Shown: positions 7,970 to 17,904 of the stretch, one piece after another
Numbering within the stretch: the first letter of the stretch is position 1
How the letters are laid out: every line of letters starts with the position of its first letter
Source: a candidate division BRC1 bacterium ADurb.Bin183
GTDB taxonomy: Bacteria > Sumerlaeota > Sumerlaeia > MWCT01
Direction of reading: 5' to 3'
Assembly (NCBI GenBank): GCA_002070185.1
Contig: MWCT01000008.1
Location: 1-57,624, forward strand
Length of the DNA stretch: 57,624 nt
The notes under the pieces: generated by a model
Told to the model about the DNA's origin: nothing
The model's database searches: none
What the model saw: the letters and a program-made list of their open reading frames with translations, nothing else
Made by a program: the position numbers and the translations under genes

Positions 7970-9049
7970 TTGGAAAAAGCTGAAAAGAAAATTGAGATGG
8001 GCGGGCAGGCGGTCATTGAAGGCGTCATGATGCGCAGCCCTCAGGGGTATTCCATCGCCGTTCGCAAAAAAGACAAATCCATCAAAATAAAAAACATCCC
8101 TTATAAAGCGCTTACGAAAAGAATTAAAATACTCGGATTCCCATTTATCCGCGGCGTCATCACACTATTTGAAATGCTCGTTATCGGTCTCAAAGGGCTG
8201 GATTATTCCGTTAACGAATGGGAAGGGCAGGATGAAAAAGACGCCGAACAAAAAAAATCAGCCAACCTTGGCTCTGATTCTCCCGCAAAAGAAAAACGCC
8301 AAATCAGCGTCATGGGAATGATAGGATTGATGGTTTTCAGTCTTTCTCTGGCAATGGTCATGACGGTTGTTGTTCCAAACCTGCTCACACATTTTCTCGG
8401 ATTTCTCCCATTTTTCAAAAAAACCACCGGAGCGGCGGGTCATTTGGTCGAAGAGCAATCCCCGCTTATCTATAATCTCATATCGGGCATGTTCCGAGCT
8501 ATTGTTCTGCTTCTTTATATATGGCTTGTATCTTTTTCCAAAGATATACGCCGCGTATTTGAATATCACGGCGCGGAGCATAAAACTGTTTTTGCTTTTG
8601 AAGACGGCAAACCTTTGACGCTTGAAAATGTCCGCGCCTATACAACCTTTCATCCCCGCTGCGGAACCACCTTTTTAGGCGTGGTCATAATTGTCAGCAT
8701 TATCGTTTTTGCCTTTCTGGCAAAATTGATAACAATCGTTTACCCTCCATTTACGGAAATGAATTTTATCTTTAGAAAAGCGATTATAATTTTAAGCCAT
8801 ATCATCTTCATGCCCCTTGTGGCGGGCACTTCTTACGAAGTCATCAAATACGGCTCGCGCCATAAGGAAAACATTCTAACAAGACTGTTAGTCATTCCCG
8901 GTCTGCTATCGCAGCGCATAACCACCAAGCCGCCTGATGACGAACAAATCGAAGTCGGCATCGCCTCTTTAAAGGCGGCGATGGCAATTGCACCCGACCA
9001 GACGGAACCCTCCATGACCATTCTTGCGCCCGGCGACGCCCTCAAATAG
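7970..9049 (+). CDS. yqhQ: DUF1385 membrane protein (YqhQ-like)
   Basis: A 359-residue protein with the family hallmark MGGQAVIEGVMMRSPQGYS at residues 10-29. Several membrane helices lie around residues 105-130, 165-185, 225-250 and 265-290. The conserved block EYHGAEHKTVFAFE and FHPRCGTTFLG is present. It starts at a TTG; AGGTGA lies 6 bases upstream. In many Firmicutes this gene lies directly upstream of prfA, and the same arrangement occurs here with a 48-base gap. The biochemical function is not established. A conserved Cys and His in the HPRCGT region suggest metal or nucleophile chemistry, but this is inference. Confidence 0.82.
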   Translation: MEKAEKKIEMGGQAVIEGVMMRSPQGYSIAVRKKDKSIKIKNIPYKALTKRIKILGFPFIRGVITLFEMLVIGLKGLDYSVNEWEGQDEKDAEQKKSANLGSDSPAKEKRQISVMGMIGLMVFSLSLAMVMTVVVPNLLTHFLGFLPFFKKTTGAAGHLVEEQSPLIYNLISGMFRAIVLLLYIWLVSFSKDIRRVFEYHGAEHKTVFAFEDGKPLTLENVRAYTTFHPRCGTTFLGVVIIVSIIVFAFLAKLITIVYPPFTEMNFIFRKAIIILSHIIFMPLVAGTSYEVIKYGSRHKENILTRLLVIPGLLSQRITTKPPDDEQIEVGIASLKAAMAIAPDQTEPSMTILAPGDALK

Positions 9050-9097
9050 CGACTCCACCCTTTTACCCCGTTCAATTTTAATTATGGGAGTAATGGT

Positions 9098-10183
9098 ATG
9101 TTTGATATGATGTCCTATCTGAATGAACTCGAAAAACAATACGCAGAAGTTGAAGAAAGATTTGCCTCGCCGGAGGTGGCAGCCAATCCGGAATTATTAA
9201 AAAAGATTTCCCGACAGCATCGCGACCTTGGCAAAATTATGGAGTCCTTTAATCAGTTTAAAACATTGCGCCGCAGACACGAAGAATCCCGCTCGCTTGT
9301 GAACGATCCTGACCCTGAATTGGCTTCCATGGCGGCAGCGGATTGCGAAGCCTCACAGCAGGAACTGGAAAAAGTGGAAAAACAGTTGCAAATTATGCTC
9401 CTCCCCAAAGACCCCAATGATGAAAAGAATATCATCGTTGAGATTCGAGCTGGCACAGGCGGCGAGGAGGCGGCGCTTTTTAGCTCCGATTTATTCCGCG
9501 CATACTGCCGCTATGCCGAAAAACGAAAATGGCGAATAGAAATCCTCAGCCAGCATGAGACCGGTCTTGGCGGATTCAAAGAAATAATTTTTAGCATCGA
9601 GGGAGATTCTGTTTACAGCCAAATGAAATTTGAAAGCGGAACACATCGCGTCCAGCGCGTGCCTGAAACAGAAGCGAGCGGGCGAATCCATACATCCGCC
9701 ATCACCGTCGCCGTTCTTCCTGAGGCGGAAGAGGTGGATATTGAAATCAACCCGGATGATTTGCGGATTGATGTTTTCCGTTCGACAGGACCCGGCGGAC
9801 AAAGCGTGAACACAACTGATTCGGCTGTTCGCATAACCCACCTCCCCACCGGTATGGTTGTTTCATGTCAGGATGAAAAATCCCAACACAAGAATAAGAC
9901 AAAGGCTTTGAAAGTTTTGCGCGCGCGTCTTTTGGACCAGGAAATTCAAAAGCAAGAGGCGCAGATATCCGCTGAACGCCGACAACAAATCGGAACAGGC
10001 GAGCGAAGCGAACGCATTCGAACTTATAATTTCCCGCAAAACCGCGTGACAGACCATCGTATCGGTTTGACGCTTTATAAATTGGGACTTGTCATGGAAG
10101 GCGAACTGGAGGAAATCATACAGTCGCTTGTCATGGCTGACCAAATGGAGCGGTTCAAATCCATCACTTCTCAGGAAAAATAA
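9098..10183 (+). CDS. prfA: Peptide chain release factor 1
   Basis: A 361-residue class-I release factor that ends translation at UAA and UAG. The anticodon-like tripeptide is P189-E190-T191 (PxT class, which marks RF1 and not RF2), in [15 protein letters not shown]. The catalytic GGQ motif is G233-G234-Q235 in [15 protein letters not shown] and triggers peptidyl-tRNA hydrolysis. The length is normal. It lies directly after the yqhQ-like gene. The methylase gene prmC, its frequent partner, does not follow; a LacI-type regulator comes next after 135 bases. Confidence 0.96.
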   Translation: MFDMMSYLNELEKQYAEVEERFASPEVAANPELLKKISRQHRDLGKIMESFNQFKTLRRRHEESRSLVNDPDPELASMAAADCEASQQELEKVEKQLQIMLLPKDPNDEKNIIVEIRAGTGGEEAALFSSDLFRAYCRYAEKRKWRIEILSQHETGLGGFKEIIFSIEGDSVYSQMKFESGTHRVQRVPETEASGRIHTSAITVAVLPEAEEVDIEINPDDLRIDVFRSTGPGGQSVNTTDSAVRITHLPTGMVVSCQDEKSQHKNKTKALKVLRARLLDQEIQKQEAQISAERRQQIGTGERSERIRTYNFPQNRVTDHRIGLTLYKLGLVMEGELEEIIQSLVMADQMERFKSITSQEK

Positions 10184-10318
10184 AAACAAACTTCGCTAAA
10201 AACAAATAAAATTCCTTGCAAAAGATTGAAAAGATAGAAATAAGAAAAACCAATTTTTCCGTTGATATGCAATTGTATTATTTTGTCCTGATAAGTATTA
10301 CAAAAAAGGATAATAAAC

Positions 10319-11383
10319 ATGGCTGTCACAATCAAAGACCTTGCCAAATCGCTCAATGTCTCAGTGTCCACCATTTCTATGGCTTTGAATGATAATCCCC
10401 GAGTCAGTGAAAAAACCAAAAAAGCCGTTCATGACCTCGCTAAAAAAATGCACTACCATCCCAATCTTATTGCGCGCGCCATGGTCAAAAAAAGGACAAG
10501 CCTTATCGGTCTCATCATTTCCGATATCATGTCCTCCTTTTTCCCGCAGATAATTCAGGGCATAGAAGATTTGCTTACCGCTCAGGCTTATAGCATCATC
10601 GTTTGCTCAACCAATAATGATGCGGGGCGCGAGAGGGATTACTTGAGAATGCTTCGAGAAAAACGCGTGGATGGCATCATAGCCGATACGGTTGAGTCAG
10701 ATGAGAATAAAGACCTCTGGGAAGATATCGTTGCGCGGAAAGTGCCGGCGGTGACCATTCTCAACATCCCCCCAATAAAGGGTTTGTGCAATATCAAAGT
10801 GGATAATATCATGGGCGGTTTTCTTGCCACAGAACACCTCATTAAAACGGGGCATCAAATTATTGGACATCTCGCCGGTCCTGAGCGGTTTCAAATCAGC
10901 CGCGACCGCCTCAAAGGTTACAAAATGGCTTTGAAAAAATATAACATGCCCTCGTCTGAAAATATTATTCTTGAAACAACCTTCGACTGGGAAGCCGGAT
11001 ACAATAATATGCGGCTTCTCTTGCAGACAAAGCCGCGCCCGACGGCTATATTTTGCGCCGGCGATATAATCGCCATCGGTGCAAGCTATGCCCTGCGCCA
11101 GTCCGGTTTCCATGTCCCCAATGATGTTGCAATCATGGGTTATGACGATCTTTTCATTGCCAGCATCGCAGAGGTTCCGCTGACCACAGTTGCTCAGCCA
11201 AAGTATCATCTCGGATCCCTTGCCGCAAAAAAACTCCTCAGTCTGATTAACAACGAAAAAGTTGAAAGCGAAATTCTTCAACCGACCCTTACCATACGCA
11301 ATTCCTGCGGAAGCCGTAACTATCGCGACAAGACAGCACCCACCTCAGCAAGCTTCACGCTGGATTACAAACATAAAAATTAA
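10319..11383 (+). CDS. LacI-family transcriptional regulator
   Basis: A 354-residue repressor-type protein. The N-terminal helix-turn-helix starts VTIKDLAKSLNVSVSTISMA and ends with the hinge YHPNLIARAM. A periplasmic-binding-protein-like sensor domain follows (about 60-335), with FFPQIIQGIED, KRVDGIIAD, the phospholigand-type core GHLAGPERF and IMGYDDLFIAS. AAGGAT lies upstream of the ATG. It lies 20 bases before the HyuA-like gene on the same strand, so the pair is probably one transcript and the regulator probably controls it and itself. The effector (a sugar or small cyclic compound) is unknown. No operator palindrome stood out. Confidence 0.88.
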   Translation: MAVTIKDLAKSLNVSVSTISMALNDNPRVSEKTKKAVHDLAKKMHYHPNLIARAMVKKRTSLIGLIISDIMSSFFPQIIQGIEDLLTAQAYSIIVCSTNNDAGRERDYLRMLREKRVDGIIADTVESDENKDLWEDIVARKVPAVTILNIPPIKGLCNIKVDNIMGGFLATEHLIKTGHQIIGHLAGPERFQISRDRLKGYKMALKKYNMPSSENIILETTFDWEAGYNNMRLLLQTKPRPTAIFCAGDIIAIGASYALRQSGFHVPNDVAIMGYDDLFIASIAEVPLTTVAQPKYHLGSLAAKKLLSLINNEKVESEILQPTLTIRNSCGSRNYRDKTAPTSASFTLDYKHKN

Positions 11384-11403
11384 TATGATTACCGGAGCAT
11401 TTC

Positions 11404-13560
11404 ATGCCTGAAAATAATCGCCGTATCCGCGTTGGAATTGATGTCGGAGGGACATTCACGCATGCTGTTGCGATTGACACGGCAACATTCACACTTGCGG
11501 CGGAGGTAAAAGTTCCAACAACGCACAGAGCAAAAGAAGGCGTCGCCTGCGGTATTATCGCATCGCTCCATCAATTGATGGAAGCGGGGAAAATTGAGCC
11601 CGATGAAATTATCCTCATTGCCCATAGCACAACACAAGCGACCAATGCCCTTCTGGAAGGCGATGTTGCGCCTGTTGGGATTATCGGAATGGGAAAGGGT
11701 ATTGAAAAAAGCAAAGCGCGCTCAGAAACAAATGTGGGAGATATTGAACTCGCGCCCGGACGTTTCCTCAAAACATATCACCGTTTCATTGACACCGGCG
11801 AGCCTTTGAACCCGGATATTATCATGAAAACGGTTGCGGAACTCCACGATGAAGGCGCGCGCGTTTTCGTTGCCAGCGAGGCGTTTAGCGTTGAAAACCC
11901 CGCCAATGAAGACATGGTCGTGAAAACTTGCCTTGATAACAATCTTCTTGTAACAAACACTTATGAAATATCGCAACTTTATGGATTGCGCACCAGAACA
12001 CGCACCGCAGTCATCAATGCCAGCATGCTGCCCAAAATGATGGAAACGGCGAACATGACCGAACAAAGCGTTCGCGAGGCGGGAATCAAGGCGCCGCTTA
12101 TGATTATGCGTTCCGATGGCGGGATTATGGATATTAACGAAATGCGGCGCCGACCCATTCTCACAATGCTCTCCGGACCTGCAGCGGGCGTTGCCGCCGC
12201 GCTTATGTATGCCCGCATCACAGACGGCATCTTTCTGGAAGTCGGCGGCACAAGCACGGACATCTCCGCTATCAAAAATGGAAAATCCCTTGTCAAAACA
12301 GCAACAGTCGGCGGGCATCGCCTCTATATTCGCACACTCGATGTTCGAACTGTTGCCATTGCCGGCGGCTCTGTTCCGCGTATCAAAAATAAAAAAATTG
12401 TGGATGTCGGTCCTCGCAGCGCCCATATTGCCAATCTCGGTTATTCATCATTCTCAAAACTTCCGCCTGATGCAAAACCCATTTTAACTTATATTCAACC
12501 CATAAAGGACGACCCTGTGGATTACGTCAAACTGGAAGCGGACGGCAACGCTTTTACTGTCACGCCGACCTGTGCTTCCAAACTGCTTGGCATCGCAAAC
12601 AAAGACAATTGCGCCGAAGGCGACCTCGACTCAATTAAAATTGCATTCAACGCCATCGCTGAAAATCTTGGAACAACTCCTGAAAACGCCGCCGAACAAC
12701 TCCTTGATAAATCATTCCCCAAAGCGGCAAACCCCGTTGAAGACCTGATTGATGAATATCAACTTGACCGCAACCTCCTGACTTTGTCCGGCGGCGGGGG
12801 AGGGGCAATGGCTATCGTTCCTTACACCGCAAAAAAAATGGGGCTGCCGTTTGAGATTGCACCGAATGCCCCCGTCATCTCAGCCATCGGCGCGGCGCTT
12901 GCAATGGTGCGCGATATGATTGAGCGGAGCGTGGTTGATCCAAAGAATGAAGACATTCTTAGAATCCGCAAAGATGCCGAAGAAGCCGTTCTCAAAATGG
13001 GCGCTGTCCCGGATACCATAGAAGTGCAAGTTGAAATAGACCCGCAGAAAAATCTCCTTCGCGCCGTCGCCACAGGTTCCACAGAATTCAGAACGCGCGA
13101 CCTTGCCAAATCAGCCATCTCGGCAGCCGAACGCGAAGCTATCGTCCGCAAATCCGTGCGCGAGGAAATTAAAAACATCACATGTCTGGGCGACGTCAGC
13201 GGTCTATTTATATACGAAGCCCACACCGTCCATAAAAAAATGATGGGATTATTCAAATCCGAAAAAAAACAATATCGTATTATTGATAGAGAGGGAGTCA
13301 TCAGGCTTCAGATTGCACAGGGCGATGCCCTTATTAAGACCAAAAGCAATCTGGAGGGCGCCTTGAGTATGTTCATTGAACGCCATACCGATTATGGCGA
13401 TGCCGGACGCTCTGTCCCTGGTTTTTTTATACTGTTCAGGGGACGCATCCTTGACCTGTCCGGTCTCATGACAGCAAGCCATATTATCTCTCTTGCCAAT
13501 GCGGAACTTTCCCGCCTCACCGATGAAGACCCCGTCGCCGTTCTTGTGAATATAATCTAA
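11404..13560 (+). CDS. Hydantoinase/oxoprolinase-family (HyuA-like) ATPase
   Basis: A 718-residue protein. The N-terminal HyuA domain has GIDVGGTFTHAVAID (phosphate-binding loop) and HSTTQATNALLEGD. The central ASKHA-type ATPase core has GPAAGVAAAL, VGGTSTDISAIKNG and a glycine loop SGGGGGAMAIVP with APVISAIGAALA. About 190 further residues follow that I do not recognise; they contain GDVSGLFIYEAHTVHKK. The family hydrolyses ATP to open five-membered cyclic amides such as hydantoins or 5-oxoproline, normally with a HyuB partner. No hyuB lies here, so the reaction is uncertain. GGAG precedes the ATG. It may instead be a reactivase-type chaperone ATPase. Confidence 0.72.
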   Translation: MPENNRRIRVGIDVGGTFTHAVAIDTATFTLAAEVKVPTTHRAKEGVACGIIASLHQLMEAGKIEPDEIILIAHSTTQATNALLEGDVAPVGIIGMGKGIEKSKARSETNVGDIELAPGRFLKTYHRFIDTGEPLNPDIIMKTVAELHDEGARVFVASEAFSVENPANEDMVVKTCLDNNLLVTNTYEISQLYGLRTRTRTAVINASMLPKMMETANMTEQSVREAGIKAPLMIMRSDGGIMDINEMRRRPILTMLSGPAAGVAAALMYARITDGIFLEVGGTSTDISAIKNGKSLVKTATVGGHRLYIRTLDVRTVAIAGGSVPRIKNKKIVDVGPRSAHIANLGYSSFSKLPPDAKPILTYIQPIKDDPVDYVKLEADGNAFTVTPTCASKLLGIANKDNCAEGDLDSIKIAFNAIAENLGTTPENAAEQLLDKSFPKAANPVEDLIDEYQLDRNLLTLSGGGGGAMAIVPYTAKKMGLPFEIAPNAPVISAIGAALAMVRDMIERSVVDPKNEDILRIRKDAEEAVLKMGAVPDTIEVQVEIDPQKNLLRAVATGSTEFRTRDLAKSAISAAEREAIVRKSVREEIKNITCLGDVSGLFIYEAHTVHKKMMGLFKSEKKQYRIIDREGVIRLQIAQGDALIKTKSNLEGALSMFIERHTDYGDAGRSVPGFFILFRGRILDLSGLMTASHIISLANAELSRLTDEDPVAVLVNII

Positions 13561-13570
13561 GTTTTGAAGG

Positions 13571-13617
13571 AAATAAAAAAAAGGAGAAGTCGAAAAACCT
13601 CTCCCTATTTTTTATTA
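13571..13617. terminator. Bidirectional terminator between hyuA-like gene and eno
   Basis: GGAGAAG (13583-13589) pairs with CCTCTCC (13598-13604) with one mismatch, closing an 8-base loop. An A-run precedes it and a T-rich run follows, so it can end both converging genes. Confidence 0.6.
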
Positions 13618-13627
13618 TGAATTCGAT

Positions 13628-14986
<1,359 letters not shown>

Positions 14987-14995
14987 CTAAGAACT

Positions 14996-15250
14996 CTATT
15001 CCTCTTCAGGTTTGAAATCCTCAAAAGAGACATTGCCCTTCTCATCTTCCAGAATTTTTTGAACCTTGTTCTCAAGGGATGTGAGTTCCTTGTGGCACAG
15101 AGAGCCGAGTTTTTTACCCTCTTGAAACAAATCGAGCGCCTTTTGAAGGGGAGGATTTCCCTCCTCCAGTTCATGAACAATTTCTTCAAGACGGGTAAGC
15201 ACCTTTTCAAAATTAAACGGCTTTTTTTTGCTTGCGGTGTTTTCTGACAT
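14996..15250 (-). CDS. xseB: Exodeoxyribonuclease VII small subunit
   Basis: An 84-residue protein with the XseB pattern FNFEKVLTRLEEIVHELEEG, then LQKALDLFQEGKKLGSLC, which form two helices of a hairpin. XseB binds the large subunit XseA and makes the enzyme that degrades single-stranded DNA. No xseA lies in the window, so the partner must be encoded elsewhere. It lies 11 bases after the epimerase gene and 57 before eno, inside an envelope operon. The acidic tail (FEDFKPEEE) is normal for the family. Confidence 0.9.
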   Translation of the reverse strand: MSENTASKKKPFNFEKVLTRLEEIVHELEEGNPPLQKALDLFQEGKKLGSLCHKELTSLENKVQKILEDEKGNVSFEDFKPEEE

Positions 15251-15261
15251 TTTTTTGCCTG

Positions 15262-16200
15262 CTAAAGGATATTATCTTGAATCCATTTTGCCTCAAGCCG
15301 CAAACCTTCATCAAGAGGCGTTGACGGTTGAAAGCCCAATTCTTTTTGTGCGCGCGTCGTGTCGGCATAAGTGTGGGTCACGTCGCCCTTTTGCCGTTCA
15401 AGGCGTTTAACGTTTGCTTTTTTGCCGACGATTATTTCCATGCTTTCAATACAGTGGTTAATGGTAACCTGCGAGCCGCCGCCGATATTATAAACACCGC
15501 CGGCTTGCCCCTTTTCCATAGCCAAAAGATTGGCGTCCACAGCATCTTTTATGAAAGTAAAATCGCGTGTTTGTTCTCCGTCGCCGTAAAGCGTGATCTC
15601 TTCGCCCTTCATGATGGCTTTAAGAAAACGATGAAATGCCATGTCTGGACGCTGACGAGGACCATAGACGGTGAAATATCTCAAAGATACGGTAGGCACG
15701 CTGAAATTTTTCCAGTAAAGACGGCAGAGATGTTCAGCTGCCAGTTTGGAAACGCCATAAGGCGAAACAGGATTGGGCAGGTCATCTTCTTGCATGGGGA
15801 ATTTTTTCGTCTCCCCATAAACGGATGAGGAAGAGGCATAGACAACCCGAACCCTGCTTTCTTTAACCGCTTCAAGGAGTTTTTGTGTGGCGAGAATATT
15901 ATTTTTAGTATAAATACCGAAATCTTCGCCCCAGCTGGCGCGGACTCCAGCCTGCGCCGCCTGATGATAAATGCCATCTATCCCATCAAGTATTTTGGGG
16001 AAATCCAGTTCAAGTATATTTTTCTCAATAAAAGCGAAAGTGGAATAGTCTCGAAGAGGACGGAGATTTTTCTCTTTTATCTCGCGCGGGTAATAATCAA
16101 TAAAACAATCCACGCCTACCACATCCTCGCCATTTTGGAGCAACCTTTGGGCGAGGGAAGAGCCAATAAACCCGCCGACGCCGGTAATCAGTTTAACCAT
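15262..16200 (-). CDS. NAD-dependent sugar-nucleotide epimerase
   Basis: A 312-residue extended short-chain dehydrogenase. The NAD-binding loop is TGVGGFIGS at residues 6-14 (the usual second Gly-Ala is Val-Gly), the active site is YGVSKLAAEHL, and SLRYFTVYGPRQRPDM follows. The early VDCFIDYYPREIKEKNL matches UDP-glucuronate 4-epimerase/UDP-glucose 4-epimerase-like enzymes more than dTDP-glucose dehydratases. It should supply an epimerised UDP-sugar for LPS or another surface glycan, in keeping with the LPS genes directly upstream (8-base gap). The exact sugar cannot be read from sequence. Confidence 0.85.
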   Translation of the reverse strand: MVKLITGVGGFIGSSLAQRLLQNGEDVVGVDCFIDYYPREIKEKNLRPLRDYSTFAFIEKNILELDFPKILDGIDGIYHQAAQAGVRASWGEDFGIYTKNNILATQKLLEAVKESRVRVVYASSSSVYGETKKFPMQEDDLPNPVSPYGVSKLAAEHLCRLYWKNFSVPTVSLRYFTVYGPRQRPDMAFHRFLKAIMKGEEITLYGDGEQTRDFTFIKDAVDANLLAMEKGQAGGVYNIGGGSQVTINHCIESMEIIVGKKANVKRLERQKGDVTHTYADTTRAQKELGFQPSTPLDEGLRLEAKWIQDNIL

Positions 16201-16208
16201 ATTAAATT

Positions 16209-17288
16209 CTATTCCTGTTTGATATCTACGTTTTTAATGATGTCCACACTGGACTCATTCACAGGTGAAGCGGTTTGTTTTGGAGGTTTAACAACTTTTG
16301 GTTTTTCAACCTGTGCGGATTGAATGGATGGATTGCCGTCCACAAGAACGGTGGTTTTTCCTTCAGCAGCCTGAACAATCACAATCTTGTCGCCCCGGGT
16401 CTCAAGGACGCGCCCCTGTTCATCCTTGTTCATGATGACAGGGTTTTCCAATAAAAAAGATTTGCCCTCATCGGGAAAAAATTCAAAGCGTCCCGCCTCC
16501 GCCGTAACGGTATTTTGAATGATTTTTACAGGTTTGCCCAGCGCCAAAAGGTTGTTTTTTTCGCTGTAATATTCAAGACGTTCGCAACGTAGATTAACCT
16601 GCGATGAGTCAATAAAAACATTCTCCCGCGCAACGATGCTTCGCAATTCGTTCTCGCTTGTGAAGGCGTAAAGAATTTCGCCCTTTTCCCCGGTAACAAT
16701 CTTAAATTCTCTGCCGAACATTTTTTGCGCGGGCGCTGTCGCTTGACTCATTTGAGGTGTGCTTTTGCTGCCTGCATCGGATGTGAGTTTGGCGTTGCCG
16801 TGAACTTGGATAAGCGTGTCCCCGTTTTTCTGGCGCTCAATGGTTATTTTGTCGCCTTTTGTTGTGGTCTTGTGACCCTGTTCATCCTGAATGGTGATTT
16901 CTGGCGAGCCAATAAACTCTGAACGCCCCGTTTGATTATCAAACAAAAATTGAGCGCAGATGGCGGTCATCATCCCTTGGATAATTTTGACCTGCTTGCC
17001 TTTGGCGTTTATCTTCTGGGCTTTGGCATCATAATAAAGTTCATCGCACAACAATTCCAGTTTATCGGAAACCAGATGCACATTCATAACCGCCTCGATT
17101 GAATCGAGGGCGTTGGTCTTTTCGGAAAAATTGTATTTTAATGTGCCGCTTGTTTCATCAACCTCTAATTTAAAATTCTTGCCAAAAACCTCTTCTGCGG
17201 GGTTTGCCGTGGAGGTTTGGGCATATAAATTCAAACTAAAAAGGGAAAGGGAAATGATTCCCACAAGGATAAAAAATAACCTCTGCAC
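16209..17288 (-). CDS. lptA: LptA/OstA-like LPS-transport protein, tandemly duplicated
   Basis: A 359-residue exported protein with a signal peptide ending near LYAQ (residues 21-24). It contains two copies of the OstA-N/LptA fold: residues about 34-168 and 190-322. They start with VFGKNFKLEV and MFGREFKIVT, and match again at QVKIIQGMMTA / PVKIIQNTVTA and TTTKGDKITI / LETRGDKIVI. LptA strands bridge LPS from the inner membrane to LptD. The gene begins at a GTG (17288), with AAGGAG 9 bases upstream inside the end of lptC. A Lys/Pro-rich tail follows. The role in LPS export is inferred from family and position next to lptC; no lptB follows. Confidence 0.82.
   Translation of the reverse strand: MQRLFFILVGIISLSLFSLNLYAQTSTANPAEEVFGKNFKLEVDETSGTLKYNFSEKTNALDSIEAVMNVHLVSDKLELLCDELYYDAKAQKINAKGKQVKIIQGMMTAICAQFLFDNQTGRSEFIGSPEITIQDEQGHKTTTKGDKITIERQKNGDTLIQVHGNAKLTSDAGSKSTPQMSQATAPAQKMFGREFKIVTGEKGEILYAFTSENELRSIVARENVFIDSSQVNLRCERLEYYSEKNNLLALGKPVKIIQNTVTAEAGRFEFFPDEGKSFLLENPVIMNKDEQGRVLETRGDKIVIVQAAEGKTTVLVDGNPSIQSAQVEKPKVVKPPKQTASPVNESSVDIIKNVDIKQE
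16323..17189 (-). repeat. Two tandem OstA-like protein repeats in lptA
   Basis: Coding repeats: copy 1 spans 17189-16785 and copy 2 spans 16721-16323, about 156 codons apart. They align through V/MFGxxFK, KLELLCDELYY / QVNLRCERLEY, KIIQ, and RGDKIVI / KGDKITI. DNA identity is low, so this is an old duplication. Confidence 0.75.
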
Positions 17289-17291
17289 CCT

Positions 17292-17891
17292 TTATTTCTC
17301 CTTCTTTGATGGAGTCTTGTCTGATTCTTCTGTTGTTTCCAAACTCATTTTAGCGCCGGTGTCTTCCCATTTGCGCAGATTTTTGTCCGTCACAAAACTT
17401 TTGCCTTTGATGATGATCGTTTGCCCATTGTTTTTTCTTTTTTTCTCAAACCCTGCATTTGAATATATCTTTTGAGTAGAACTCACATAATGCACCTCGG
17501 GTGTCTTTAGCGATGTCCCATCAGTCATATTGAAATTAACATTCCCTTTCAAATCAATATCGCTTTTTTGACGCTGCAAAGCGGGATTGTCCTTAAAATA
17601 ATATTGCCCGTTTAATGCAACAAGAGTTCCCGTTTTGGCTTCCTCGCCGTCTTTGAAAAAGGTGAGGTGGATGTTATTCATATCAACACAACTCTGTTTT
17701 TCTTTCAATAGGGCTTCGTCAGAACGCAATATGTATTGCGGTTTGCCATCAAGAGACACATGCGCCTCAAATCCATTGATTTCCATTGTGGATGCCATCT
17801 GCATCGAAGGCTTATCATTCAAAAAATCCGAATCGCTGCAACCTGCAACCAAAAAGGAAATAATCAATAATTGCACAAACAACATCTTCAT
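17292..17891 (-). CDS. lptC: LptC-like LPS export lipoprotein
   Basis: A protein of about 199 residues starting at the ATG at 17891 (MKMLFVQLLIISF). The frame can be read further upstream, but that would run into the end of the acyltransferase gene. A lipobox LVAGC at residues 13-17 suggests a lipidated protein rather than the usual single-helix anchor. The rest is beta-rich and matches LptC: FEAHVSLDGKPQYILRSDEA, then GNVNFNMTDGTSLKTPEVHY with the YVSSTQKIYSN turn. LptC hands LPS from the LptBFG transporter to LptA. The stop lies 3 bases before the lptA start. Confidence 0.82.
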   Translation of the reverse strand: MKMLFVQLLIISFLVAGCSDSDFLNDKPSMQMASTMEINGFEAHVSLDGKPQYILRSDEALLKEKQSCVDMNNIHLTFFKDGEEAKTGTLVALNGQYYFKDNPALQRQKSDIDLKGNVNFNMTDGTSLKTPEVHYVSSTQKIYSNAGFEKKRKNNGQTIIIKGKSFVTDKNLRKWEDTGAKMSLETTEESDKTPSKKEK

Positions 17892-17904
17892 AATATCAAG
17901 ACTT

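Noticed and set aside
11404..13560. A complete hydantoinase/5-oxoprolinase operon
   Set aside because: Only the HyuA-like subunit is present; no HyuB gene lies in the window.
14996..15250. A toxin-antitoxin gene (short helical acidic protein)
   Set aside because: The sequence fits XseB over its full length.
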